This document shows positions 24,139 to 33,061 of a stretch of 64,000 nt of DNA, one piece after another; position 1 is the first letter of the stretch, and every line of letters starts with the position of its first letter. The notes beneath the pieces are model-generated. The model worked only from the letters and a program-made list of their open reading frames with translations, was not told the origin of the DNA and did no database searches. The stretch is from the NCBI RefSeq assembly GCF_021228295.1, contig NZ_JAJQPD010000006.1:186001-250000 (forward strand), written 5' to 3'. This stretch comes from Agromyces humatus. GTDB lineage: Bacteria > Actinomycetota > Actinomycetes > Actinomycetales > Microbacteriaceae. Position numbers and translations under genes: made by a program.

Positions 24139-25047
24139 ATGACGACCGACAAGCGCTGGTTTCATCGACGTGGCGACCTCGCCCGCGATGGATGGGAGAG
24201 CGTCGTCGATCGGGCGACCCCAGGGTGGCGGTACACCGGTATCCGCGTGGCGGAGCTCGCGCCGGGTGAGGCGCTCGCGCTCGACGGGACCGGCGTCGAG
24301 CGGATCGTGGTACCGCTGCGCGGCTCGTTCACGGTCTCGCACACTGAGGATGGGCGGCCCGCCACGACGCGGCTCGACGGCCGCGCCTCGGTGTTCGTGG
24401 GGCCTACTGACGCGCTGTACCTTTCATCGGCAGCGACAGGCGTGCTCGAGGGGGACGGCCGCGTCGCGGTCGCCACCGCGCCGACCGACGAGGTTCGGCC
24501 GAGCCGTTACATCCCGAAAGGCGACGTGCCGGTCGAGCAGCGCGGCGCCGGGGCGTCCAGCCGCCAGGTGCACAACTTCGGCACCCCGCCGACTCTGGAT
24601 GCGGCACGACTGATCGTGTGCGAGGTGATCACGCCCGCCGAGAACTGGTCGTCGTACCCGCCGCACAAGCACGACGAACACATACCGGGCCACGAGTCAT
24701 GTCTCGAGGAGATCTACTACTTCGAGGCCGAGCCAACTCGAGGCAGCACAGGCGGAACGTCCGCGGGCGCGTTCGGGCTCTTCAGCACGTATTCGTCGCC
24801 GGCCGGAGAGATCGAGATCGACGCGATGGTGCGCAGCGGCGATATCGCTCTCGTGCCACACGGCTACCACGGCCCTGCCGTCGCCGCACCGGGCTATGAC
24901 CTCTACTACCTCAATGTGATGGCCGGGCCCGACCCCGAGCGGGAGTGGCTCATCAGCGACGATCCGGCCCATGCGTGGGTGCGCGATACCTGGAAGGGGC
25001 AGCGTGTGGATCCGCGGCTGCCGTACGGCAAGGAAGGTCTGCACTGA
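24139..25047 (+). CDS. iolB: 5-deoxy-glucuronate isomerase
   Basis: Isomerises 5-deoxy-D-glucuronate to 5-dehydro-2-deoxy-D-gluconate in myo-inositol breakdown. It is a 302-residue double-cupin protein. The metal-binding motif SSYPPHKHDEH is followed by the conserved CLEEIYYFE, and the late IALVPHGYHGPAVAAPGYDLYYLN is characteristic of IolB. The ATG at 24139 is 104 bases after the GH4 stop, with a weak AAGGCG ribosome site. The stop overlaps iolD by one base (TGATG). It heads an iolB-D-E-G run. Confidence 0.92.
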   Translation: MTTDKRWFHRRGDLARDGWESVVDRATPGWRYTGIRVAELAPGEALALDGTGVERIVVPLRGSFTVSHTEDGRPATTRLDGRASVFVGPTDALYLSSAATGVLEGDGRVAVATAPTDEVRPSRYIPKGDVPVEQRGAGASSRQVHNFGTPPTLDAARLIVCEVITPAENWSSYPPHKHDEHIPGHESCLEEIYYFEAEPTRGSTGGTSAGAFGLFSTYSSPAGEIEIDAMVRSGDIALVPHGYHGPAVAAPGYDLYYLNVMAGPDPEREWLISDDPAHAWVRDTWKGQRVDPRLPYGKEGLH

Positions 25048-26975
25048 TGGCGGCGACGAGAAGCATGACGGTCAGCCAGGCGCTCATCGAGTTCCTGGCG
25101 CATCAGTGGACCGTGGACGGCGAGATCCGTGAACGCACGATCCCGGGCGTGTTCGGCATCTTCGGCCACGGGAACGTCGCCGGCGTGGGTCAGGCGCTCA
25201 AGCAGCTCAACGTGGATCAGCCCGACCTCATGCCCTACCTTCAGGCGCGCAACGAGCAGGCCATGGTGCACCAGTCGGTCGGCTATGCGCGCATGCATCG
25301 GCGGCGCGGGACATTCGCGTCGACGGCATCCGTCGGGCCCGGCGCGACGAACATGCTCACTGGTGCGGCCCTCGCCACCACCAATCGCCTGCCCGTCCTC
25401 CTGCTGCCGAGCGACACGTTCGCCACGCGCGTGGCAGATCCGGTGCTTCAGCAGCTCGAGCAGCCGTGGGACATCGGACTGACGGTGAACGACGCATTCC
25501 GGCCGTTGTCGAAGTTCTTCGATCGGGTGCAGCGTCCCGAGCAGCTCTACTCGATTGCCCTCGGCGCGATGCGGGTGCTCACCGACCCTGCCGAGACTGG
25601 CGCGGTGACGATCGCGCTCCCCGAGGACGTGCAGGCCGAGACACTCGACGTGCCCGTCGCGTTCCTTCAGGACCGCGAATGGCACGTCCGTCGGCCGCTG
25701 CCCGAGCCTGCCGCACTCGCGCGGGCGGTCGCGGCGATCCGAAGTGCGAAGCGACCGTTCATCGTCGCCGGCGGTGGGGTGATCTACTCCGGCGCCGAGA
25801 ATGCGCTTAAGACCCTTGTCGAGGCCACGGGCATCCCGGTCAGTACGACGCAGGCGGGCGGCGGTTCACTCGTATGGGACCATCCGCTGTACCTCGGCGC
25901 GGTCGGCGCGACCGGCACAACCGCGGCCAACCGGCTCGCCTCTGAGGCCGACGTCGTCATCGGCATCGGTACGCGGTACAGCGACTTCACGACCGCGTCC
26001 CGCGCCGCGTTCCAAGATCCGAATGTGTTGTTCGCCAACATCAACGTGGCAGCGTTCGACGCCTACAAGCATGGCACGCAGTTGCCCGTGATCGCGGACG
26101 CGAGGGAGACGCTCGTCGCACTGGCCGGGGAACTCGCCGGGCATCGAGTCGAGGGCCCCTACGCCGAGCGCATCGCGCGTGAGAAGGCCGAATGGGATGC
26201 CGCGGTCGACGCGGCGTTCGCGCCATCCGGTCGCGACCTGCCCGGCCAGCCCGAGATCATCGGCGCGGTGCATTCGGCGACAGCCCCTGAGGACGTCATC
26301 GTGCAGGCCGCCGGATCGCTCCCTGGCGACCTTCACAAGCTCTGGCGCGTGCGCGACCCGCTCGGGTACCACGTCGAATACGCGTACTCGTGCATGGGGT
26401 ACGAGATCGCGGGTGGACTCGGCGTCAAACGCGGGCTCACCACGTTAGGTGACGACCGCGACGTGATCATCATGGTCGGCGACGGTTCCTACCTCATGCT
26501 GAACTCCGAACTCGTGACGGCAGTAGCCGAAGGGATCAAGGTCATCGTGATTCTCATCCAGAACCACGGCTTCGCCTCGATCGGCAACCTCTCAGAGACG
26601 GTCGGGTCGGAGCGGTTCGGTACCAATTACCGTCGGTACGACCCTGAGGCACGGAACTTCGAGGGCGACGAGGTCCTGCCCGTCGACCTCGCGATGAACG
26701 CACGCAGCTACGGCATCGACGTCGTCGAGATCTTGCCGGGGCCGGGGTCGATCGAGGCGCTGCGTTCGGCGGTCGTCGCCGCGAAAGCGTCCGACCGCGG
26801 CACGTTCATCCAGGTGCACAGCGACCCCCTTATCCACGCACCCGACGGCGAGGGATGGTGGGACGTCCCGGTGCCCGCGGTGTCGACGCTCGAATCGACG
26901 AGGCGGGCCCGCGCGGAGTACGAACGGCTCCGGCCGGCTCAGCGACCGCTCCTCGGGACGGAGGACGCACCATGA
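25047..26975 (+). CDS. iolD: 3D-(3,5/4)-trihydroxycyclohexane-1,2-dione hydrolase
   Basis: A thiamine-diphosphate enzyme that opens the inositol-derived ring to 5-deoxy-glucuronate. At 642 residues it matches IolD. The N-terminal domain reads GVFGIFGHGNVAGVG, with the cofactor-activating Glu in QARNEQAMVHQSVG. The C-terminal cofactor-binding motif is GDGSYLMLNSELVT followed by NHGFASIGNLS. It starts within the iolB stop and overlaps iolE by ATGA, so coupled translation is likely. Confidence 0.93.
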   Translation: MAATRSMTVSQALIEFLAHQWTVDGEIRERTIPGVFGIFGHGNVAGVGQALKQLNVDQPDLMPYLQARNEQAMVHQSVGYARMHRRRGTFASTASVGPGATNMLTGAALATTNRLPVLLLPSDTFATRVADPVLQQLEQPWDIGLTVNDAFRPLSKFFDRVQRPEQLYSIALGAMRVLTDPAETGAVTIALPEDVQAETLDVPVAFLQDREWHVRRPLPEPAALARAVAAIRSAKRPFIVAGGGVIYSGAENALKTLVEATGIPVSTTQAGGGSLVWDHPLYLGAVGATGTTAANRLASEADVVIGIGTRYSDFTTASRAAFQDPNVLFANINVAAFDAYKHGTQLPVIADARETLVALAGELAGHRVEGPYAERIAREKAEWDAAVDAAFAPSGRDLPGQPEIIGAVHSATAPEDVIVQAAGSLPGDLHKLWRVRDPLGYHVEYAYSCMGYEIAGGLGVKRGLTTLGDDRDVIIMVGDGSYLMLNSELVTAVAEGIKVIVILIQNHGFASIGNLSETVGSERFGTNYRRYDPEARNFEGDEVLPVDLAMNARSYGIDVVEILPGPGSIEALRSAVVAAKASDRGTFIQVHSDPLIHAPDGEGWWDVPVPAVSTLESTRRARAEYERLRPAQRPLLGTEDAP

Positions 26976-27889
26976 AGGCGACAGTGGCCGGCGCCCCCGT
27001 GAGCTTCGGGGTCTTCGAGCTGACGCCCGAGGGCGCCGAGACGGTCGCGCCCGACGACTTGCTCGCGATCCTCGTCGAAACTGGATACCGTGGGGTGGAT
27101 CTCGGCCCCGTCGGCTACCTCGGCCGCGACGCCGCGCTTCGCCGCCGACTCGAGCGATTCGGGCTCGAGCTCGCCGGAGGCTGGGTGCAGCTGCCATTCT
27201 CCGACGACGAGGCGTTCGCCGCGGCGCTCCCGACACTCGACGAGGCCCTGCGCGCATTCGCCTCGGCGGCCGAGTCGGGGCCGACCCGGTTGCCGTGTCC
27301 GACGCTTGCCGACGATGGCTCAGCCGATCGTCGCGCGGCTCCCGGGCGTGGTGCTGAGGCCGACCCGCTCGACGCGGTCCGTTGGGATCGGCTCGTCGTG
27401 AACGCAGGGCGTGCCGCCGAAATCGTGCGCGCTGCCGGATTCGAGCCGACGTTCCACCATCATGCCGGGACGTTTGTGGAGTCGCAGGAGGAGATTGATC
27501 GCTTCCTCGCCGATGTCGACATCGACCTCACTCTCGACACAGGACACCTCTTCATCGCCGGCGGTGACCCGGTCGAGGCGGTGCGCCGATGGGGTGCGCG
27601 TATCAATCACCTGCACCTGAAGGACGTCGACCTTACAGAGCTGCGGCGTGTGCTCGCCGCGGGCGGCGGGATGCGCGAGGTCTGGCAGTCGGGCTCGTTC
27701 GTGACGTTCGGCAGCGGCGATATCGACCTGGCGGCGGTGATGGCTGGCATCGATGAGCACGAGTACGACGGCTGGATCGTCGTCGAGCAGGACGTGCTCA
27801 ACGGTGACGACATCTCCCTCACCGCATTCGAGGCGGAGCGCGCAGAGGACCAGCGCCGGAACCGCGAGGCGCTCCGCCCTTGGGCGTGA
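26972..27889 (+). CDS. iolE: Inosose dehydratase-like TIM-barrel protein
   Basis: Probably removes water from 2-keto-myo-inositol to give the substrate of IolD. It is a sugar phosphate isomerase/epimerase-fold protein of 305 residues. Metal-site motifs are visible: GAPVSFGVFE at the start, FEPTFHHHAGTFVES in the middle, DLTLDTGHLFIAGGDP and INHLHLKDVD, and a late YDGWIVVEQD. A segment rich in Ala, Arg and Asp at about residues 109-130 looks like a variable insertion. Its place between iolD and iolG supports the assignment. Related barrel proteins may act as inosose isomerases, so the exact step is slightly uncertain. Confidence 0.85.
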   Translation: MKATVAGAPVSFGVFELTPEGAETVAPDDLLAILVETGYRGVDLGPVGYLGRDAALRRRLERFGLELAGGWVQLPFSDDEAFAAALPTLDEALRAFASAAESGPTRLPCPTLADDGSADRRAAPGRGAEADPLDAVRWDRLVVNAGRAAEIVRAAGFEPTFHHHAGTFVESQEEIDRFLADVDIDLTLDTGHLFIAGGDPVEAVRRWGARINHLHLKDVDLTELRRVLAAGGGMREVWQSGSFVTFGSGDIDLAAVMAGIDEHEYDGWIVVEQDVLNGDDISLTAFEAERAEDQRRNREALRPWA

Positions 27890-27911
27890 GCCAGAAGGGA
27901 AGAGAGGGAAC

Positions 27912-28922
27912 ATGACTGCGCGCCCCATGCGCTTCGGACTCATCGGCACCGGCCGAATCGGGCAGGTCCACGCGGCAGGCATCGCCGCCGACCCAGACAC
28001 TACCCTCGCGTGGGTGTGCGACCCCATCGTCGACGGCGCGCGTACCGTCGCCGCCCGATACGGCGGCACCGTCTCCGACACGGCCGAGGAGCTCATCGCC
28101 TCCGGCGAGGTTGACGCCGTGCTCGTGGCATCGCCGACACCGACGCACGTTGATCTCATCGAGCGGGCCGTCGACGCCGGCATCCCGGTGCTCTGCGAGA
28201 AGCCCATCGACCTCGACATCGCGCGGGTCGAAGCGCTCCGGCCCAAGATCGCGGCCTCGGGCGTCCCGGTGGCACTCGGGTTCAACCGCCGCTTCGACGC
28301 GGGATTTGCTAGCGCTCGCGCCCGCGTCGCGGCCGGCGAGATCGGCGAGCTCGAGCAACTCGCGATCATCAGCCGCGACCCCGCGCCGCCCCCTGCCTCG
28401 TACATCGGGGCGTCGGGCGGCATCTTCCGGGACATGACGATCCACGACTTCGACATGGCCCGCTTCTTTCTGCCCGACATCGTCGAGGTGTCGGCTGTGG
28501 GCACCGCCGCGTTCGACGTTGGAGCCCGCGAGCACGGAGACTTCGACACGGCGGTGGCCGTGCTTCGCGCGGCAACGGGCGCCATCGTCACCATCACGAA
28601 CTCGCGACACAGTGCGGTCGGCTACGACCAGCGCATCGAGGCGTTCGGCGCCGGCGGGATGCTGCAGGTCGCCAACGCGCCGAGCAGCCTCGTGAGTCTC
28701 TCGACCGCAGAGGCGGTCGAGGCCAGACCGCCCTACCAGGAGTTCTTCGTCGAGCGGTACGCCGGTGCGTACCGTGCCGAACTGAGCGAGTTCGTGCGAC
28801 TCGTGCGCGGCGAAACCTCGACAAGCCCGACGTTCGAGGACGGCCGGGCTGCGCTCATCCTCGCGGACGCCGCACAGCGATCCGCCACTGAGCACGTCGC
28901 CGTCCAGGTCGACCTCGACTGA
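27912..28922 (+). CDS. iolG: Inositol 2-dehydrogenase-like Gfo/Idh/MocA oxidoreductase
   Basis: NAD-dependent oxidation of myo-inositol to 2-keto-myo-inositol is the likely reaction. The 336-residue protein has the Rossmann motif GLIGTGRIGQVHA at residues 9-21, the catalytic-lysine motif CEKPIDLD near residue 97, FNRRFD, and the GGIFRDMTIHDFDMARF stretch carrying the catalytic Asp/His pair. The ATG at 27912 has GAGAGGGA just upstream and lies 22 bases after iolE. The family also oxidises scyllo-inositol and other sugars, so stereospecificity is open. Confidence 0.87.
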   Translation: MTARPMRFGLIGTGRIGQVHAAGIAADPDTTLAWVCDPIVDGARTVAARYGGTVSDTAEELIASGEVDAVLVASPTPTHVDLIERAVDAGIPVLCEKPIDLDIARVEALRPKIAASGVPVALGFNRRFDAGFASARARVAAGEIGELEQLAIISRDPAPPPASYIGASGGIFRDMTIHDFDMARFFLPDIVEVSAVGTAAFDVGAREHGDFDTAVAVLRAATGAIVTITNSRHSAVGYDQRIEAFGAGGMLQVANAPSSLVSLSTAEAVEARPPYQEFFVERYAGAYRAELSEFVRLVRGETSTSPTFEDGRAALILADAAQRSATEHVAVQVDLD

Positions 28923-29000
28923 CGCGACGATCACTCCGACACATGCCCAACCAAACGATGGCCGGCTACGCGACCCGACCGAATCGACGAAAGGACTCCG

Positions 29001-30083
29001 ATGTCCACACTCACTGATCGCACCAGGGGGCCACTGGAGCGCGCCGCCGTGACCGCGACCTCCCTCTGGAACGACTCCGCGGACCCCGACGAGCTCCGGC
29101 GCTCCATCAGCTTCGGCGCAGTTGGCGCGACCTGCAACCCTGTGATCGCCTACACGGTGATCAAACGGCATCCAGATGTCTGGGTGCCGCGCATCCGCGA
29201 CCTCGCTGTCGAGCATCCGACCTGGGGTGAATCGCAGCTCGGCTGGGCCGCTGTCAAGGAACTCTCGATCGAGGCGGCCAGCCTGCTCGAGCCAGCGTTC
29301 GAGGCGAGCGGCGGGCGCGACGGCCGACTCTCGATCCAGACCGACCCCCGATTGCACCGAGACACCACGGCGCTCGTCGAACAAGCCGTCGAGTTCTCGC
29401 AACTCGCCGACAACATCATCGTCAAGCTCCCCGCGACCGCACCCGGCATCGCAGCAATGGAGGAGGCGGCGTACCTCGGCGTGAGCATCAACGCGACGCT
29501 GAGCTTCACGGTGCCGCAAGCACTCGCGGTGGGCGCAGCGCTCGAACGCGCCCTCGAGCGCCGAGCCGCGCAAGGCCTTCCCAACTGGGAGTTCGGCCAC
29601 GTGGTTACGATCATGGGTGGCCGCCTGGACGACTGGCTGAAGCGGTGGACTGCCAACGAGGGCATCCTCACGACCCCGGGGGTACTCGACTGGGCCGGCG
29701 TCGCCGCCTTCAAGCGCGCCTACTCGATGTTCATCGAGCGCGGCTACCGGAGCCGGATGCTTTCTGCGGCGTTCCGCAGCCACCTTCAGTTCTCCGAATT
29801 CGTCGGCGGGGATCTGGTGATCTCGCCTCCCTTCGAGTGGCAGGAGCGCATCAACGCCAACGGGATCGTGGTCGACGGCCACCGGATCGACACTCCGGTT
29901 CCGGACCCGATCCTCGAGGAACTGAGCGGGCTCTCGGAGTTCCGGCGTGCGTACGACGCCGACGGCATGTCTCCGGATGAGTTCGAGCGCTTCGGCGCAT
30001 CCCGCAACACGCTCCGGCAGTTTCTGGATGCGGACGCACAGCTCGACGCCCTCGTGCGTGACGTTGTCGTCCCGGCCGCGTGA
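29001..30083 (+). CDS. Transaldolase family protein
   Basis: A 360-residue class I aldolase-fold protein of the transaldolase family. Motifs: GATCNPVI at 42-49 (counterpart of the TSNP motif), SIQTDPR at 111-117, and the Schiff-base lysine Lys142 in NIIVKLPATAPG. A ribosome site AAAGGA is 6 bases before the ATG. It is 78 bases after iolG on the same strand. Proteins of this subgroup often accompany inositol genes in actinobacteria. Since no iolJ aldolase is present here, it might provide an alternative carbon-carbon bond cleavage or a pentose-phosphate link. That role is inference. Confidence 0.82.
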   Translation: MSTLTDRTRGPLERAAVTATSLWNDSADPDELRRSISFGAVGATCNPVIAYTVIKRHPDVWVPRIRDLAVEHPTWGESQLGWAAVKELSIEAASLLEPAFEASGGRDGRLSIQTDPRLHRDTTALVEQAVEFSQLADNIIVKLPATAPGIAAMEEAAYLGVSINATLSFTVPQALAVGAALERALERRAAQGLPNWEFGHVVTIMGGRLDDWLKRWTANEGILTTPGVLDWAGVAAFKRAYSMFIERGYRSRMLSAAFRSHLQFSEFVGGDLVISPPFEWQERINANGIVVDGHRIDTPVPDPILEELSGLSEFRRAYDADGMSPDEFERFGASRNTLRQFLDADAQLDALVRDVVVPAA

Positions 30084-30280
30084 GCTGTGCAGCCGACCGG
30101 CCGTCACGACGACCTGCGGCTGCTCGAGGAAATTAACAGGAGGGCAGCCATCTCCTCCAAGACGTCCGCAGGCGGATCCTTGGGTTCTAAGGATGGCGCC
30201 ATCGATGTTGATGACACTCGCGCGCGGACGAGTTCGGTCGTGCCTGCATTTTCGGAAGGCGGCGAGTATGCCGCATCCAT

Positions 30281-32041
30281 CTAGATCGTCCGGAGTACGG
30301 CCCAGATGGCGGACAGCGCGCCTCCCGCCAGCATGGTCGCGCGCGTGCGCCCGATCAGACCCATCAACGCGACGAATCCAACGCAAGCGCCGACGGCGAG
30401 CCCGCCGGCGACTGTCCAGGCGACCACGGGGTTACCGACGAACCTGCTCAGGAACCGGAAGAGGGGGTGCTCGGCCGCATTCCCGGGTGTGCCGGCGTCG
30501 CCCCGTACCAGGAACCCGGCGATCGACTCGATGTTCGGATTATCCGGCGGATCGACCCCAGTCGCCGTCGCCCCGAGCGTCTTCGTTGCTTCCTTCGGCG
30601 CCGGCGGCGGGATGAATGCCGCGCCGTGACCGCCTCGGATCAGCCCGCCGTCGCGCACGAGGTCGGGCGCGAACTCGAAGCCGTCGACGCCGGCGGTGCC
30701 TATGTCGCGACTGCCGAGACCGCGGAGCCACGAGCACAGGATGCCGACGGGGACGTCGGCAGTTGCACGATCGGTTCTCACACGCACCGACGACGTGTCC
30801 CGCCCCGCGAGCTGACCGCGGTCCACCACGTCGCCCCATGCGTAGTTGCGTGGCAGCACCGTCCCAGCGAGGTAGATGCGCTCGAAGTGCATCGCGGGGA
30901 TGCGGTCGAGCGCGTGCGCCATCATGTACGTCCCGTTGCTGTGCCCCGCGAATCGGAAGCGGTCCGGCTCGGTCGACGCGTAGGCGTCGCCGTACAGTTT
31001 CAGGAACTCGTGAATCTTGCGCCGCCTCGTAAAGGGAAGCGCGAACTCGATCGCGCTGAAGTATCCGGTGTCGGGTCGCACAACCTGCACTTCGTTCTGG
31101 TCGCCCTCGGCCCGGCGGATCGCCGCCTCGAGGTCGCGGCCCCAGTCCTCATATGCGGACGCGCGGATCCCGTGCAGCACGAAGTAGGTCGGCGCGCTAG
31201 ACAGGGGCGTAGGCGGCGAGGCCACCTCGTCGGCCCGGCCGAGGATCGCTCCGCGCAGCTGCTCCCACCGAAGGTCGGGGTCGGCGGCGATCGACAAGTC
31301 GATCAGGCCGAGGTGCGTCGCGCCGGGGATCTCGACGACGATGGTGTCGCCCATGTACCGCGTGTCTAGGATGTCCTCACGCTCGACAAGGTCGTCTCGG
31401 GTACCCAGTACCTGCACGACCGTCGGTGGGCGGGATGCATCACCCGCTTCAGCGTCGCGTGCGAGCCGACGGAAGGTCTCCAGCCACCTAAGGCGCAGGT
31501 TCGTAATCCAGTAGCCACCCACGACGACTTTCTCGATCGTGAAGTCCACGAACGGCGTCGTGAGGTACCAGGCGATCTTCCACGCCAAAGGCGTGTAGCG
31601 AGTATCGAGCCGGAAGCCAGCATTCGGGCTGCCGAGCAGCACGATCCGGTCGACCATTCGGGTCCATCGGCGGCCATTGAGGGACCGCGGATCGTTTGCG
31701 TCGAGCACGAACGCGGCGCGCGCGAGGACCCCGCCGAAGCTGTGTCCGATCAGAATGATCCGGGCGGGCGGTTCGACGCCCTCGGAGATCTCTCCGGCCC
31801 ACCCGCGGATGTGCGCCGCGAGGTCGCGGACAATGCCGTCCAAGTCGGCTCGGCTCGTGGCCTTCTGCCCGTGATCGTAGACCTCCACACGCCAGCTATC
31901 GCCGAGGTCTCCCTTGAGGCGGCTGATCAATTGCGCGAATGACTGCGAGCCGCCCCCGCGCCGGTTTCCACGCTCACCCTGCGGCAGTCCGCGGACGAAC
32001 ACTACAAGCCCGCGGGCACCGTCGTCGTGCCACCCCGCCAT
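30281..32041 (-). CDS. Tandem alpha/beta hydrolase with C-terminal membrane helices
   Basis: A 586-residue protein that appears to contain two alpha/beta hydrolase folds in a row. The first has LVVFVRGLPQGERG and the nucleophile elbow GHSFGG at Ser101, with a possible His in GATHLGLID. The second begins about residue 283 (TYFVLHGIRASAYEDW), with a second elbow AGHSNGTY at Ser368 and a possible His in GGHGAAF. The C-terminus holds one or two hydrophobic helices (about 537-560 and 566-583). No signal peptide is seen, so the domains are likely cytoplasmic and tethered. It lies between the iol genes and an integrase remnant and may be cargo of that element. Substrate unknown. Confidence 0.75.
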   Translation of the reverse strand: MAGWHDDGARGLVVFVRGLPQGERGNRRGGGSQSFAQLISRLKGDLGDSWRVEVYDHGQKATSRADLDGIVRDLAAHIRGWAGEISEGVEPPARIILIGHSFGGVLARAAFVLDANDPRSLNGRRWTRMVDRIVLLGSPNAGFRLDTRYTPLAWKIAWYLTTPFVDFTIEKVVVGGYWITNLRLRWLETFRRLARDAEAGDASRPPTVVQVLGTRDDLVEREDILDTRYMGDTIVVEIPGATHLGLIDLSIAADPDLRWEQLRGAILGRADEVASPPTPLSSAPTYFVLHGIRASAYEDWGRDLEAAIRRAEGDQNEVQVVRPDTGYFSAIEFALPFTRRRKIHEFLKLYGDAYASTEPDRFRFAGHSNGTYMMAHALDRIPAMHFERIYLAGTVLPRNYAWGDVVDRGQLAGRDTSSVRVRTDRATADVPVGILCSWLRGLGSRDIGTAGVDGFEFAPDLVRDGGLIRGGHGAAFIPPPAPKEATKTLGATATGVDPPDNPNIESIAGFLVRGDAGTPGNAAEHPLFRFLSRFVGNPVVAWTVAGGLAVGACVGFVALMGLIGRTRATMLAGGALSAIWAVLRTI

Positions 32042-32074
32042 CCCGTCCTCCCCATGGACAGTCGTGGCTGGAGC

Positions 32075-32656
32075 CTACTCCGTTGCCGAGCGGCGCGGTA
32101 ACCCTGAGTCCTCGACGAACACGACGTCTTTAGACAGATCGGACGTGTGGGCTGTGCCATCCATGGAACCGGGTCGATCCCGTAACCGCGACGGTCGACT
32201 ACTACCTGTCCTCGAACCCGTCATCACAATGAGCGATCCCGCCACGGTGACCTGCATCGGCGAGACAGTGTCGTCGATCTCGCACTTGCGGAGCGCCAGC
32301 GACTCTCCGATTCGATCGCTGGTACTACGGAGCATCACCTCGATGACGTCCTTCACCTGGTTCCCGCCGCGAGGTCGGAACGCTGCCAACACATCCTCCA
32401 TCCACGCCTCGGCCAGTTCGGCGACGGTACTCTCGGGCGACAGTGCGACGCCGAACCCGGTCGCCGTGTTGCGCCGCTGGAGCTTGAGCCGCATGTTCTG
32501 CTTGGCCTGCTTCGCGGTTCCCGCCGAGGCGGTCACCTTGCGGATCATCCCGTCGCCGTCCCGATACCGCGCCTCCGCCCGGACCTTGCCGTGCCCGGTC
32601 CGGATGGTGCTGATGTCGCCGTGCGTCCCGATCTCCAGCCGGCCGCGACCGCTCAT
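32075..32656 (-). pseudogene. Degenerate tyrosine integrase
   Basis: A 193-codon frame that preserves separate pieces of an actinobacterial phage-type integrase. The N-terminal arm-binding part is intact (IGTHGDISTIRTGHGKVRAEA, then VTASAGTAKQAKQNM and STVAELAEAWMEDV). After about residue 90 some 150 residues of core-binding and catalytic domain are missing. The frame resumes at DRIGESLALRKCEIDDT, which holds the first catalytic Arg, followed by VTVAGSLIVMTG. Beyond that the sequence is scrambled, and the second Arg and Tyr nucleophile are absent. It cannot be an active recombinase. It adjoins an excisionase-like gene and the tRNA-fMet gene, marking an old integration. Confidence 0.75.
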
Positions 32657-32892
32657 CGGGTGGCACCTTCGATGAGACCGGCGGCGTGGTCGTATGCCTC
32701 CATCCCTTCCACCCAGGCCTGTACTTCGGAGAGCCGAAAGCGCAGCTCGCGGCCGACCCGGAAGCCGCGCGGGCCGCGCTGGGCGTGCCGGAGGTCGTGG
32801 ATGGTCTGCACCGGGACGCCGCGGTGGGCGGCGAGTTCGCTGGTCGTCAGCACCGGTTCCAGGCCGGGGAATGCGTGCGATGTCTCACTCAC
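32653..32892 (-). CDS. Excisionase-like helix-turn-helix protein
   Basis: A 79-residue DNA-binding protein with a MerR/Xis-type winged helix. Its core reads LTTSELAAHRGVPVQTIHDLR, then GPRGFRVGRELRFRLSEVQAWV, the usual pattern of excisionase-like HTH proteins next to integrases. The GTG at 32892 (VSETSHAF) is chosen; the longer frame to 33012 translates through a terminator hairpin and is not credible. The stop overlaps the integrase start. It may be functional, but without its integrase it has no clear role. Confidence 0.75.
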   Translation of the reverse strand: MSETSHAFPGLEPVLTTSELAAHRGVPVQTIHDLRHAQRGPRGFRVGRELRFRLSEVQAWVEGMEAYDHAAGLIEGATR

Positions 32893-32963
32893 ACCAGTGA
32901 GGTACGCCAGCGACTCCGAGCGATCGCGAGGGGGGTCGAGCCGCACCTGGCGCCGAGACGAGA

Positions 32964-32996
32964 AAATCCGGCGCAGCGTGACGCTGCGCCGGATTT
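32964..32996. terminator. Perfect 16-bp hairpin terminator
   Basis: AAATCCGGCGCAGCGT and its exact complement are separated by one base, with A-rich and T-rich ends. It lies between the excisionase-like gene and the tRNA. It can terminate in both directions, including the tRNA transcript. Confidence 0.8.
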
Positions 32997-33061
32997 GTGC
33001 CGAGTCAGTCATTCTTGGTTCCCTCTGTAGGGACCAGAAACCGAATCTGACCGGGACTTCT

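Noticed and set aside
27819-30386. 855-codon minus-strand ORF
   Set aside because: Antisense to iolG and the transaldolase gene, which have intact motifs. No recognisable domains in the antisense product.
32893-33012. N-terminal extension of the excisionase-like gene
   Set aside because: The extension would be translated from a perfect terminator hairpin; the GTG at 32892 gives a normal domain.
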